This document shows, one piece after another, positions 9,583 to 17,823 of a DNA stretch of 64,000 bases; positions within the stretch are counted from its first letter, which is position 1, and every line of letters starts with the position of its first letter. Position numbers and translations under genes: made by a program. Source of the DNA: an uncultured Desulfuromusa sp. (GTDB lineage: Bacteria; Desulfobacterota; Desulfuromonadia; Desulfuromonadales; Geopsychrobacteraceae); the NCBI RefSeq assembly GCF_963675815.1, contig NZ_OY776576.1:255202-319201 (forward strand), in the 5' to 3' direction. Below the pieces are notes generated by a model, which did no database searches, was not told the origin of the DNA, and worked only from the letters and a program-made list of their open reading frames with translations.

Positions 9583-10060
9583 ACAGAGCGATTCAGGATG
9601 CGGAAGATTTCAACGCTTGCGGGAATTGTTTTACGAACAGTTGCAGCAGGGTTGTTGTCCGCGTGATTTAGCTTTGGCGTTTGCTTTGGGAGCCACTCTG
9701 GGGATCATGCCTCTTGTCTGGGGAACCAGTTTGATCTGTATAATCATTGCCTCCTGTCTGCGGATTAACCAGGTGGTGATCCAGGGGGCAAACTATCTGA
9801 TGTATCCATTGCAAATCATTTTGTTCTTCCCTTATCTGATTTGGGGAGAAAGACTTTTTGCCACCCATTTACTCCCCGCAAACCACACCCAACTGTTAGA
9901 GCAAATCAGATCAATGCCTTTCGTTTTCCTCGGTCAATTCTGGCAATCTAACGTCCAGGGGCTTGTTGTCTGGTTGATTTTGTCACCCGCGATATTTGCC
10001 CTTCTTTTCGGCGGCGTTGTCCTGCTGCTCAAGAAATTCCATCCCCTTGCAACGCAGTGA
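9569..10060 (+). CDS. DUF2062-type membrane protein
   Basis: About 163 residues with three hydrophobic segments. LALAFALGATLGIMPLVWGT followed by INQVVIQGANYLMYPLQIIL is the usual DUF2062 pattern (glycine- and proline-rich paired helices). The start is taken as the GTG at 9569 inside the previous gene; no strong ribosome site is visible, so it may begin slightly downstream. DUF2062 proteins are inner-membrane proteins of unknown function, often near lipid or cell-wall genes, which agrees with the psd/Lgt-like context. Confidence 0.8.
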   Translation: MTGSEQSDSGCGRFQRLRELFYEQLQQGCCPRDLALAFALGATLGIMPLVWGTSLICIIIASCLRINQVVIQGANYLMYPLQIILFFPYLIWGERLFATHLLPANHTQLLEQIRSMPFVFLGQFWQSNVQGLVVWLILSPAIFALLFGGVVLLLKKFHPLATQ

Positions 10061-10154
10061 GAATCAAATTTTCAGGATGACATTCCAATGTCGTATTTGG
10101 CCAATAAACACTCGTCAATAGCGGTATTATTTGTTAAGTACAGGCAGATACAAA

Positions 10155-10538
10155 ATGATATCTCCCTTATATTTAAAAGGTCCTGCAACTCCCATGAATA
10201 AATTCATTAACAGATTATTACACCTCTCCAGTGAAGCTGAGCAGGCTTTTAGCGACAGCGCCCAAAACCAGCCGGTCTGTCAATTGCACAAGCAGGGACA
10301 GATAACGAATCGTTTAAAATATTGTGAGGCGCGTGACTATGTCATCAGGCAGATTCTGAAAACAGCACGAAACGAACAATCAACATGGGAAAAAATTGTC
10401 CGGAATCTTGACCAGATTGAAACCAGGCATCTGGCCATGAAAAACTCCCTGGTCTTGACCAGTCCTGATTGGCAATCGTATGCGGCAGGAGCTTTATCCA
10501 TGGTGGCCGAGATCAGATCCCTTCTTGCAGAAACATGA
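10155..10538 (+). CDS. small protein of unknown function
   Basis: About 127 residues from the ATG at 10155; starts at 10131 (TTG) or 10194 are also possible and none has a clear ribosome site. The protein is hydrophilic and largely helical (MNKFINRLLHLSSEAEQAF, then an even spread of charged residues). It has no signal, cysteine cluster or known motif. It lies 95 bases after the DUF2062 gene and 33 bases before the CPBP protease gene on the same strand. I do not recognise it. Confidence 0.6.
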   Translation: MISPLYLKGPATPMNKFINRLLHLSSEAEQAFSDSAQNQPVCQLHKQGQITNRLKYCEARDYVIRQILKTARNEQSTWEKIVRNLDQIETRHLAMKNSLVLTSPDWQSYAAGALSMVAEIRSLLAET

Positions 10539-10571
10539 GAAGAATAAATCAATGGCCAGAGAGAATTGATA

Positions 10572-11222
10572 ATGAGCGGAGCGGTAAAAAAAGGAATGCT
10601 CTGGGCCGAGTTTGTATTACTGTTTTTTCTTGCCCCCTATTATTATGCTTTTCATCATGAGTCTTCCCCCCTGTTGTTTCTGTTTTTACTCGGGTTGTCC
10701 GGTTTCCTTATCCTTTATAAAAACAACAGCTTCAGAAACCACTTCTTTCTCAACAAGCAAGGGTGGACAAAAGACATCCCGAGAGTGTTATGGGTTTTTA
10801 TCCTGGTCGCAACAGTTCTTATCGGGCTGACCTATCTTTTCTCTCCGGATTTTCTGTTTTATTGCCCGATCAATCATTTTTCCCTATGGCTGTCATTGAT
10901 GGTCATCTACCCATTGCTGTCTGTTTATCCGCAGGAACTTATCTATCGTGCTTTTTTATTTCATCGTTACCGACCACTCCTGCAGAAGGAAAGATCTCTT
11001 ATCCATCTGAGTGCGATAGCGTTCTCTTTTGGCCATATTATCTACTTTCATCCCATCTCAATCATATTAACCTTCTTTGGCGGTTACCTTTTTGCCTGGA
11101 CGTATGCAAAAACACAATCATTACTGGCAGTCTCCTTTGAGCATGCTCTTTACGGATGTCTTCTGTATACCATCGGATTAGGACGATTTTTTTATACCGG
11201 TTTTGATAAACTGCTGCACTGA
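10572..11222 (+). CDS. CPBP-family intramembrane metalloprotease
   Basis: 216 residues from the ATG at 10572. Multiple hydrophobic segments contain the three CPBP (Rce1-like) motifs: YPQELIYRAFLFHRY (a QE variant of EExxxR), SFGHIIYF with a His, and SFEHALYG with the second His. Such proteases cleave peptides within the membrane; in bacteria they often process or protect against secreted peptides. Having one Glu instead of two in motif 1 is a known variant but makes activity less certain. It is the last gene before the phosphonate transport operon. Confidence 0.85.
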   Translation: MSGAVKKGMLWAEFVLLFFLAPYYYAFHHESSPLLFLFLLGLSGFLILYKNNSFRNHFFLNKQGWTKDIPRVLWVFILVATVLIGLTYLFSPDFLFYCPINHFSLWLSLMVIYPLLSVYPQELIYRAFLFHRYRPLLQKERSLIHLSAIAFSFGHIIYFHPISIILTFFGGYLFAWTYAKTQSLLAVSFEHALYGCLLYTIGLGRFFYTGFDKLLH

Positions 11223-11317
11223 CATTGACGAGCAAGTGTTTAATTGTCACCTCCCTCAACTCCTTATCGCACAAACCTCACCCATCGATTTTTTCTCAAA
11301 CCCTTCATCATCAAATG

Positions 11318-11345
11318 ATAACCAGACCCTAACTAAAACCTAAAA
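11318..11345 (+). promoter_or_regulatory. putative Pho box upstream of phnC
   Basis: Hexamers ATAACC (11318), CTAACT (11329) and CTAAAA (11340) are spaced exactly 11 bases apart, 66 bases before the phnC ATG. The A/T-rich run that follows (11341-11355) could hold the -10 region. Confidence 0.65.
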
Positions 11346-11411
11346 TTAAAAAAATAGCCTGTCCGGGTTCATGAAGAGTTCAATTCCCGAATTCGACCAC
11401 GAAAGGAAATC

Positions 11412-12224
11412 ATGATGGACATGGTCATCGATATTGAAGATCTGAATAAAACATTTGGAAAAAAACAAGTTCTCAAAAACATCAACATCAAGATCCGCGC
11501 AGGCGAAATGGTCGGACTCATCGGAGCTTCAGGATCGGGGAAATCCACCTTAATCCGCTCGATAGCGGGACTTGAAACGATGGACCGCACCAGCAAACAC
11601 ATCAAAATATTCTCCAAACCAACCCAGCGGGGAGACAAGAGAACATCCAACTATCGATCTTTACGCCAGGATGTCGGGATCATTTTCCAGCAGTTCAATC
11701 TCGTCGGTCGGCTTTCTTTGTTGACGAATGTTCTGATCGGCCGCCTGGCCCATAATGCTTCATGGAAAGGAGTGTTCAGACTGTTCCCACGATCGGAAAG
11801 AGTCAAAGCATTGGAGGCCCTGGAACGAGTCAATATGGTTGACTATGCCCATCAGCGCTCTTCAACCCTTTCGGGAGGACAGCAGCAGCGCGGTGCTATC
11901 GCCAGAGCGTTGACCCAGGAAGCTAAACTGATTCTTGCTGATGAACCCATTGCCTCCCTCGATCCGGCGTCCTCAGATCGGGTGATGAACCTGCTCTGCG
12001 ATATCAACAATCAGGATGGCACGACAGTGGTTGTCTCTCTGCATCAGTTTGAGGTGGCAACAACCCGCTGTGAACGCATTATCGCCCTGAATGATGGAGA
12101 AATTGTCTACGACGGCAAGGCCTCCGGAATCAGCAATGCCGATCTCGTTCAACTCTACGGGGTAGAAGACGGGGTTTGCAGTCTTGGTGCTGAGCGCCCT
12201 GCCCCGATCATGAAGGCAGGATAA
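11412..12224 (+). CDS. phnC: phosphonate ABC transporter, ATP-binding protein
   Basis: 270 residues. Walker A is LIGASGSGKSTLIRSI (about residue 37), the ABC signature is TLSGGQQQRGAIARAL (about 153) and Walker B is LILADEPIASLDP. The N-terminal strand IEDLNKTFGKKQVLKNINIK and the C-terminal His-switch VVVSLHQFEVATTRC are those of PhnC. It powers import of phosphonates bound by PhnD through PhnE. The gene is first in phnCDEM and follows a Pho-box-like array, as expected for phosphate-starvation control. A GAAAGGAAA ribosome site precedes the first of three close Met codons. Confidence 0.95.
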   Translation: MMDMVIDIEDLNKTFGKKQVLKNINIKIRAGEMVGLIGASGSGKSTLIRSIAGLETMDRTSKHIKIFSKPTQRGDKRTSNYRSLRQDVGIIFQQFNLVGRLSLLTNVLIGRLAHNASWKGVFRLFPRSERVKALEALERVNMVDYAHQRSSTLSGGQQQRGAIARALTQEAKLILADEPIASLDPASSDRVMNLLCDINNQDGTTVVVSLHQFEVATTRCERIIALNDGEIVYDGKASGISNADLVQLYGVEDGVCSLGAERPAPIMKAG

Positions 12225-12290
12225 ACATCTATATGCAGCGCCCTTAACTGCCGCTGTATCTCTAACAACCCATAAAAGGAGAACAAAAAC

Positions 12291-13289
12291 ATGCTCAAGA
12301 AGCTAACCTTAACTCTGTTGTTGACCCTGATGATTTGCGGTTCTGCCCTCGCTGCAAACGAAATGCCAAAACAGCTCAATTTTGGCATTATCGCGACAGA
12401 ATCCACCACCACACTGGAAGACTCTTTTGGTCCATTCGTCAAAGAAATGGAAAAAACTCTCGGGGTTCCGGTGAAAATGTTCTTTGCATCAGACTATGCC
12501 GGCATTATTGAAGGGATGCGATTTAAAAAAGTGGATCTTGGATGGTTTGGCAACAAATCAGCAATTCAGGCCGTTGATCGTGCAAATGGTGAAGTTTTTG
12601 CCCAAACCATTAAAGATAGTGGTGAACGTGGCTACTATTCACTGTTGATCACCAACAAAGATTCAGGACTGAATTCTCTGGAAGATGTTCTCAAGTGTGA
12701 CGGCAGTAAAACCTTCGGCAATGGTGACCCGAATTCCACATCCGGATTTGCTATCCCGGGTTATTACGTCTGGGCTCTGAACAACAAAACCCCGCAGGAA
12801 TGCTTCAAGCGGGTCGTCAGCTCCAACCATCAAGGCAATGCCATCGCCGTAGCAACCGGAAAAGTTGACGTCGCAACCAACAATACCGAAACCCTGTATG
12901 ACCGTATCCCCAAAACAAACCCGGAAATGGCTGGCAAAATCAAGGAAATCTGGCGTTCCCCCCTGATCCCATCAGATCCAATGGTCTGGCGTAAAGATCT
13001 TCCGGAAGAATTGAAACAAAAAATTCTCTATTTCTTCATTCAGTTTGGTCGTTTCGGCAGTCCGGAAAAAGTGAAAAAAGAACGTGAAATCCTTGCCAAT
13101 ACCTCCGATGGATGGGGCCCTTTCCTTGCCTCATCAGATGCTCAATTACTTGATGTCCGTCAAATTGAAGCTTTCAAAAAGAAGTTGAAAGCTGAAAGAA
13201 GCGGTGACAAAGACGGCATCAAGAAAGCAGAAATGGAACTGGCTCAATTGAAAGAAGCTGCGGCCATCGTTGGTCAGGGTGGATATTAA
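12291..13289 (+). CDS. phnD: phosphonate ABC transporter, periplasmic binding protein
   Basis: 332 residues with a clear Sec signal peptide (MLKKLTLTLLLTLMICGSALA, cleavage near ANE) and an AAGGAGA ribosome site. The mature part has the PhnD features NFGIIATESTTTLEDSFGP, GWFGNKSAIQA, NGDPNSTSGFAIPGY and SDPMVWRKDLPEELK. It captures 2-aminoethylphosphonate-like ligands in the periplasm for PhnCE. The C-terminal tail is Lys/Glu rich and helical. A strong terminator-like hairpin follows, before phnE, so this gene is probably expressed more than the permease gene. Confidence 0.95.
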   Translation: MLKKLTLTLLLTLMICGSALAANEMPKQLNFGIIATESTTTLEDSFGPFVKEMEKTLGVPVKMFFASDYAGIIEGMRFKKVDLGWFGNKSAIQAVDRANGEVFAQTIKDSGERGYYSLLITNKDSGLNSLEDVLKCDGSKTFGNGDPNSTSGFAIPGYYVWALNNKTPQECFKRVVSSNHQGNAIAVATGKVDVATNNTETLYDRIPKTNPEMAGKIKEIWRSPLIPSDPMVWRKDLPEELKQKILYFFIQFGRFGSPEKVKKEREILANTSDGWGPFLASSDAQLLDVRQIEAFKKKLKAERSGDKDGIKKAEMELAQLKEAAAIVGQGGY

Positions 13290-13352
13290 TTTCTGGTCTG
13301 AATTGAAAAAATTCCGGGGTATTAGCTGATTTTACGCACCCCGTTCCAGAAG

Positions 13353-13398
13353 GCACCTGCTGAGAAAACGAATGGTTCTTTCTCAGCAGGTGCTTTTT
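13353..13398 (+). terminator. intercistronic terminator between phnD and phnE
   Basis: A perfect 15-bp stem (13353-13367 with 13379-13393, starting GCACCTGCTGAG) with an 11-base loop is followed at once by TTTTT. This is a textbook intrinsic terminator inside the phnCDEM operon. Partial read-through is expected because phnE has no visible promoter of its own. Confidence 0.9.
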
Positions 13399-13426
13399 AA
13401 TTGAATCTGAAAACGACAGGTATTTT

Positions 13427-14242
13427 ATGGATAATCCAAGCTTACAACTTTCTCCTGCAGTCGCAAAACAGCTGAAACCACGCTGGTCGAAAACCGTAAC
13501 CAATATGTTGAGTGCACTTATCCTGGCTGTCCTGCTGGGAGTTTCATACTATCCTGCAGAAATCAACAACTGGCCGATGTTGTTTACCGATGCCGGCAAT
13601 ATGATGATTTTTCTTCAAGATTTCCTCCATCCTGATTTTTCCGATTTGGCCATGTTTATTCAGAAAATGCTGGAAACCGTTTATATGGCGCTCTGGGGAA
13701 CATTTCTATCCGTGGTTGCCGGAGTCTTTTTTTCCCTGCTCTCTTCAAATAATGTTGCCCCATCCTGGATCGTCTTCCCGACACGCAGACTGATGGACTC
13801 CGCACGCGCCATCAACGAACTGGTTTTTGCCATACTTTTTGTTGCCGCAGTGGGTCTCGGACCTATGGCCGGAGTCCTGGCTCTGTGTGTGCATAATCTC
13901 GGAGTGATCAGTAAATTGTTTTCCGAAGCCGTTGAATCTATCGATATGCGTCCGGTTGAAGGTATCCGTTCCAGCGGCGGAAGCTACCTGCATGAAATCA
14001 TCTACGGGGTAATCCCACAGGTTTTACCTCTCTGGAGCAGTTTAACCCTGTACCGCTTTGAAACTCTGGTTCGCTCGGCCACAGTTCTGGGAATTGTTGG
14101 TGCAGGCGGCATCGGCTTTACCTTTTACGAGTCTTTTCGCGCTTTTCAGTATGACCGGGCAGCAACCATTATCATCGTGATGGTGATCTCAGTCAGCTTG
14201 ATTGATATGCTCTCCTCACGACTACGGAAATTTTTGATTTAA
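13427..14242 (+). CDS. phnE: phosphonate ABC transporter, permease
   Basis: 271 residues, about six membrane segments. The PhnE-type region is LMDSARAINELVFAILFVAA, then the EAA loop at EAVESIDMRPVEGIRSSGGS and the end segment VRSATVLGIVGAGGIGFTFY, both typical of phosphonate permeases. It forms the inner-membrane channel with PhnC. A single phnE gene implies a homodimer. The stop is one base before the phnM start, so the two are translationally coupled. Confidence 0.95.
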   Translation: MDNPSLQLSPAVAKQLKPRWSKTVTNMLSALILAVLLGVSYYPAEINNWPMLFTDAGNMMIFLQDFLHPDFSDLAMFIQKMLETVYMALWGTFLSVVAGVFFSLLSSNNVAPSWIVFPTRRLMDSARAINELVFAILFVAAVGLGPMAGVLALCVHNLGVISKLFSEAVESIDMRPVEGIRSSGGSYLHEIIYGVIPQVLPLWSSLTLYRFETLVRSATVLGIVGAGGIGFTFYESFRAFQYDRAATIIIVMVISVSLIDMLSSRLRKFLI

Positions 14243-14243
14243 T

Positions 14244-15386
14244 ATGAGAAACCTACATTTTGTTAATGCCCGAATCGTCAGCAGAGACCAGATTATTAAC
14301 GGTGACCTGTCGGTCACAGAGGGCCGGATTCAAGCCATCACTGAATGTTCATCCGGAAATGGCCGGGAAGAAATCGATTTAAAAGGCGACCTTCTTCTTC
14401 CGGGGCTGGTTGAACTCCATACCGACAATCTGGAAAAGAACATCCAGCCCAGACCGGGAGTTTTATGGCCCTCCATTCTGGCTGCGGCTATTGCTCATGA
14501 TAATCAGATCGTCGGCTCGGGAATTACTACGGTTCTCGATGCCCTGGCAATCGGTGGATTACGTGAAGGAGGGCTGGATTCACACATTCTTGAAGAATCT
14601 TTTACTGCGATCTGTCAAGGTCAGGAACAGAAGCTGTTCAAGGCTGATCATGCCCTGCATCTGCGTTGCGAAGTCGCAGATCCACAAATTGAAGCATTGC
14701 TCCCCGTTTATGGCGAGCACTCATTGGTCAAACTTATTTCCGTGATGGATCATACTCCCGGGCAAAGACAATGGACAGATCTGGAGAAATGGCGCCTTTA
14801 CCATCGTGATAAACGCTGGAGCGATCAACAGGCTGAAGAGGTCAAACAAAAACGTCTGGAATTACAGGACAAACATGCGGATAAAAATCGTCGCTTGGCC
14901 ATTGGTTTTGCGCGCGAACGTCAGGTGCAGTTGGCCTCTCACGATGATACAACGATGACTGATGCCCGGGCCTCGACAAAAGCAGGAATCAAGATCGCTG
15001 AGTTTCCAACAACTCTGGTTGCAGCAAAAGCAGCCAAAAAATTTGGCATGTCTGTGGTCATGGGGGCGCCGAATGTTGTCCGCGGAGGCTCGCATTCAGG
15101 GAACGTTTCTGCATTAGAGTTAGCGCAACTGGGGCTTCTGGATGGTCTTTCTTCTGATTATGTCCCGGCAAGCCTGCTTCATTCAGCCTTTTATCTGGCA
15201 GACAAACTGAATCTTCCTCTACCGCAAACCATTGCCATGGTTTCAGCTCATGTGGCGGAAATGGTCGGATTGACTGATCGGGGTGAAATTGGTGTTGGCA
15301 AGAAAGCAGATCTGATTCAGGTCACATTGGTGAACGGTCTGCCGATCGTGCGGAGGGTCTGGCGAGAAGGACAGCAAGTTGCTTAG
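14244..15386 (+). CDS. phnM: PhnM-type ribose 1-methylphosphonate 5-triphosphate diphosphatase (copy 1)
   Basis: 380 residues, an amidohydrolase-fold enzyme. The PhnM hallmark LVELHTDNLEKNIQPRPGV lies at about residue 56, HDNQIVGSGITTVLDAL follows, and the second metal site is LASHDDTT. PhnM releases pyrophosphate from the 5-triphosphate intermediate made by PhnGHIL, before C-P bond cleavage by PhnJ. It is fused into the transport operon with no ribosome site of note, relying on coupling to phnE. A second, clearly different phnM (28842-29996) lies in the C-P lyase operon, so the role of this copy is open. Confidence 0.93.
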   Translation: MRNLHFVNARIVSRDQIINGDLSVTEGRIQAITECSSGNGREEIDLKGDLLLPGLVELHTDNLEKNIQPRPGVLWPSILAAAIAHDNQIVGSGITTVLDALAIGGLREGGLDSHILEESFTAICQGQEQKLFKADHALHLRCEVADPQIEALLPVYGEHSLVKLISVMDHTPGQRQWTDLEKWRLYHRDKRWSDQQAEEVKQKRLELQDKHADKNRRLAIGFARERQVQLASHDDTTMTDARASTKAGIKIAEFPTTLVAAKAAKKFGMSVVMGAPNVVRGGSHSGNVSALELAQLGLLDGLSSDYVPASLLHSAFYLADKLNLPLPQTIAMVSAHVAEMVGLTDRGEIGVGKKADLIQVTLVNGLPIVRRVWREGQQVA

Positions 15387-15394
15387 TCAAAAAT

Positions 15395-15428
15395 AAAGGG
15401 CATGACGCAAAACCACGACATGCCCTTT
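15395..15428. terminator. bidirectional terminator
   Basis: A 10-bp perfect stem (AAAGGGCATG, 15395-15404, with 15419-15428) lies between phnM (plus) and the small basic peptide gene (minus). On the minus strand the stem is followed by ATTTTTG, a fair U tract; on the plus strand there is none. Confidence 0.7.
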
Positions 15429-15458
15429 GATCAGCAAAGTTCAGAACGATATCCCAGA

Positions 15459-15569
15459 CTAAGCTTTTTTCAATGCTTTCTTCAATTTTTTGATTTTACC
15501 TTCTTGTTTTTGTACTTTTGCTTTTCTTGCCTTGATTTCTTTTTTGATTGATTTGACTTTTTTAGCCAT
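15459..15569 (-). CDS. 36-residue lysine-rich helical peptide
   Basis: A very short gene beginning at the ATG at 15569 behind AAAGGAGT, eight bases upstream. The peptide MAKKVKSIKKEIKARKAK... has about 45% Lys/Arg, no aromatic residue and no Pro or Gly, and ends in LKKALKKA. It should form one long basic amphipathic helix. It resembles nucleic-acid-binding tails or ribosome-associated basic peptides only in composition, and no family is recognised. A near-consensus promoter (15642-15670) and a terminator flank it, which argues strongly that it is a real monocistronic gene. Confidence 0.75.
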   Translation of the reverse strand: MAKKVKSIKKEIKARKAKVQKQEGKIKKLKKALKKA

Positions 15570-15641
15570 TTTCGACTCCTTTGAGGTTGTGGCTATATAG
15601 AAAACTTGAGCATAGCCAATGTTTATACATTGTATATACAA

Positions 15642-15670
15642 AGAATAGCCGTTTTTTACTCCTTTGTCAA
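15642..15670 (-). promoter_or_regulatory. sigma-70 promoter of the basic-peptide gene
   Basis: On the minus strand a perfect -35 TTGACA (15665-15670) and a -10 TATTCT (15642-15647) are separated by exactly 17 bases. About 70 bases of leader follow. It can form hairpins CAATGT/ACATTG and GGCTAT/ATAGCC before the ribosome site. Confidence 0.8.
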
Positions 15671-15751
15671 ATCGATTTTCCCCTTGAATGATTCACAGCC
15701 ACCTGGAACCTCAAAACCGGACAGATCACAGGAGCAAAGATCGAGATGATT

Positions 15752-17575
15752 TCAGGCACAATGGGCCGATGAAGGATGCTGCCTGTCAGCGTAAAACTGA
15801 TATCCCTCTCGCCCCATGTAGCGCTGTAATTGCTTCCGGTCCGTCTGCTGTAGATCAACCAGCAACAGGCCATCGATCACATGACTGAAATCAGGATCCA
15901 GATTGAAAGCGAGGAGCTTGCCACCAAGATTCAGATAATGACGGAGCAGAACCGGAATCCCTTTGCTGTCAGCTTCAATATCGGCAACCAGGGTCGAGAT
16001 ATTCTCCATATCCTGCAGAAGGGAATCACTTTGATCGGCAGAAAACCCACAGATTTTCAGTGGCTTCAGCGCAATCGGCAATCGTGGTGAAACAAGATTA
16101 GCCAGATCATCAACCAGATAATGGCGTGCGAGAGTCTGGGTCATCAATTGTCGTGAATGCGTACTATAATCACTTGAAATGCTGACAGGTCCGATCAGGT
16201 AGCGATACTGCGGGTTCGCAACCAGGTAATGACCAATCCCCTTCCAGAGCAATAACAAAGGGGCATAAGAGCGTTGATACTCAGGACGCACAAATGAACG
16301 TCCCAACTCCAGACCATTCCGTAACTTATCCAGCAGTTCCGGTTTAAAATCAAACAGAGTTGAGGTGTACAACCCATCGACACCGACCATATTCAGCAGC
16401 TGATCAATGCGGCCGATCCGGTAAGATCCCACCAACTCCTGCTGCTCCCGGTTCCACAACAACAGATGATGATATTCGTAGTCAAATCGATCAAGATCAA
16501 CGCTCAATCCCGCCCCTTCTCCGGCTTTCCGAAAGGTCAGTTCCCGTAATCGACCAATTTCGCGCAATAAATGCGGTCCTTTTTCTGCGCTAAAGACGAG
16601 AACATCATAGTCGCCGCTCGAAAGCAGTTTCTGTGAAGGTGGTAAGGCTTTGATTTCGGCTTCCAGAAGAGTTTTATCTTGTGCTGCAATCACCGTCTGC
16701 TGAACAGGGATGGTGACATTCTCCCGGCATCCCGGCTCACCGTTGCAACCCAGTCCTAAAGCGTAAGTCCGCAAGCGCAGATATGCCGACAAATTCTGGT
16801 CACCGGTGAATGCAGCTATCTTCTTTTTTGATAACAGATTGCCAACTTTGATATGCAGCGATTTTCCCCGCTTGTTCAATAACATTCGCGGTAAGAGCAT
16901 TGTCCGTAAGTAAGGGTGAATCTGCCCTGCCCACTGAAAAATCCGTCCATTCTCACCTGAGAAAAAAACCGGTAAAACAGGAGCTTTACTCATACGGACC
17001 AAACGCGGCAGGGTTGGACTCCATGGAGGATCGGTGACTTCCTGCCCTGGAGCTTGCCTGGAAGAGACTTCGCCAGCCGGAAAAATCACCAACAAGCCCC
17101 CTCCTCGAAGCCAGTTGAGAGATTCTCTTAAAGGGGCAATATTTCTCCCTGCAGATGACTCTTTGTTGAAAGGGTCAACACTGATCAGCAAAGATTGTAG
17201 TTGTGGGATGCGCTCCAAAATGAAGTTGGCCATGATCTTGAAATCAGGGCGAACCTTGCGCAGAAGATCGATAATCGCCAGTCCTTCAATCCCTCCATAT
17301 GGATGATTGGCAATGAGGATACAAGACCCGGACGCTGGTATCCGCATTTGATCACTGTGACTGAGCCGGTAAGTGACGTTCAGCTGTTGCAATGCCTGCG
17401 CGGCAAAATCGTCCGTAGTCTCGGCAGGAATTTTATCATAAAGCTGCTGACAACGACGCAAACCAAGCAGGTGCTCGCCTCCCCTTAAAAACAACTGTTG
17501 AAACGTCCCCAGTGGGCTTTTTCCTGCACAATGAAAACGAAAAGGAGTGAATGAATTAACTTCGCTATTGGCCAT
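15752..17575 (-). CDS. OlsF-like bifunctional acyltransferase (PlsC-type + GNAT/hemolysin-type)
   Basis: 607 residues from the ATG at 17575, chosen because GGAGG lies seven bases upstream. The N-terminal half is a lysophospholipid acyltransferase: LIANHPYGGIEG (an NHPxxG form of the HX4D box), then FPAGEVSSR and VLPVFFSGENG. The C-terminal half (residues about 300-600) is an OlsB/hemolysin-like acyl-ACP N-acyltransferase, with LRELTFRKAGEG, LGRSFVRPEYQRS and LIGPVSISSDYS. This domain order is that of OlsF, which makes ornithine lipid from ornithine and two acyl-ACPs. Ornithine lipids replace phospholipids under phosphate limitation, which suits the Pho-type neighbourhood. Specificity for ornithine is inferred. 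Confidence 0.85.
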   Translation of the reverse strand: MANSEVNSFTPFRFHCAGKSPLGTFQQLFLRGGEHLLGLRRCQQLYDKIPAETTDDFAAQALQQLNVTYRLSHSDQMRIPASGSCILIANHPYGGIEGLAIIDLLRKVRPDFKIMANFILERIPQLQSLLISVDPFNKESSAGRNIAPLRESLNWLRGGGLLVIFPAGEVSSRQAPGQEVTDPPWSPTLPRLVRMSKAPVLPVFFSGENGRIFQWAGQIHPYLRTMLLPRMLLNKRGKSLHIKVGNLLSKKKIAAFTGDQNLSAYLRLRTYALGLGCNGEPGCRENVTIPVQQTVIAAQDKTLLEAEIKALPPSQKLLSSGDYDVLVFSAEKGPHLLREIGRLRELTFRKAGEGAGLSVDLDRFDYEYHHLLLWNREQQELVGSYRIGRIDQLLNMVGVDGLYTSTLFDFKPELLDKLRNGLELGRSFVRPEYQRSYAPLLLLWKGIGHYLVANPQYRYLIGPVSISSDYSTHSRQLMTQTLARHYLVDDLANLVSPRLPIALKPLKICGFSADQSDSLLQDMENISTLVADIEADSKGIPVLLRHYLNLGGKLLAFNLDPDFSHVIDGLLLVDLQQTDRKQLQRYMGREGYQFYADRQHPSSAHCA

Positions 17576-17696
17576 AACAACCTCCATCAGTTTTTTTGAT
17601 GGTTTAAAAAAACACTTCTTTGTTATGGCTGGATTCAATCCAGATGAGAATTTGGTTATTTTCTCATCCTGAATATCCTCAAATAAGTAAACTCTC

Positions 17697-17713
17697 CTAA
17701 TATTTCCCTAATA
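17697..17713 (+). promoter_or_regulatory. putative Pho half-array upstream of the pstS-like gene
   Basis: Two CTAATA hexamers start 11 bases apart (17697, 17708), 110 bases before the ATG at 17824. It is weaker than the other arrays because position five is T instead of C and no third repeat is seen. Confidence 0.45.
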
Positions 17714-17823
17714 ATTTTATGGTTTAGATCTGTATCCGGATTCAGGCGACCAATGAAGTAAAAGGGTTTGAATGTGAATACCATCTTATTTCCTTACAAA
17801 AAATCCATAGACAGGAAGAGAAT

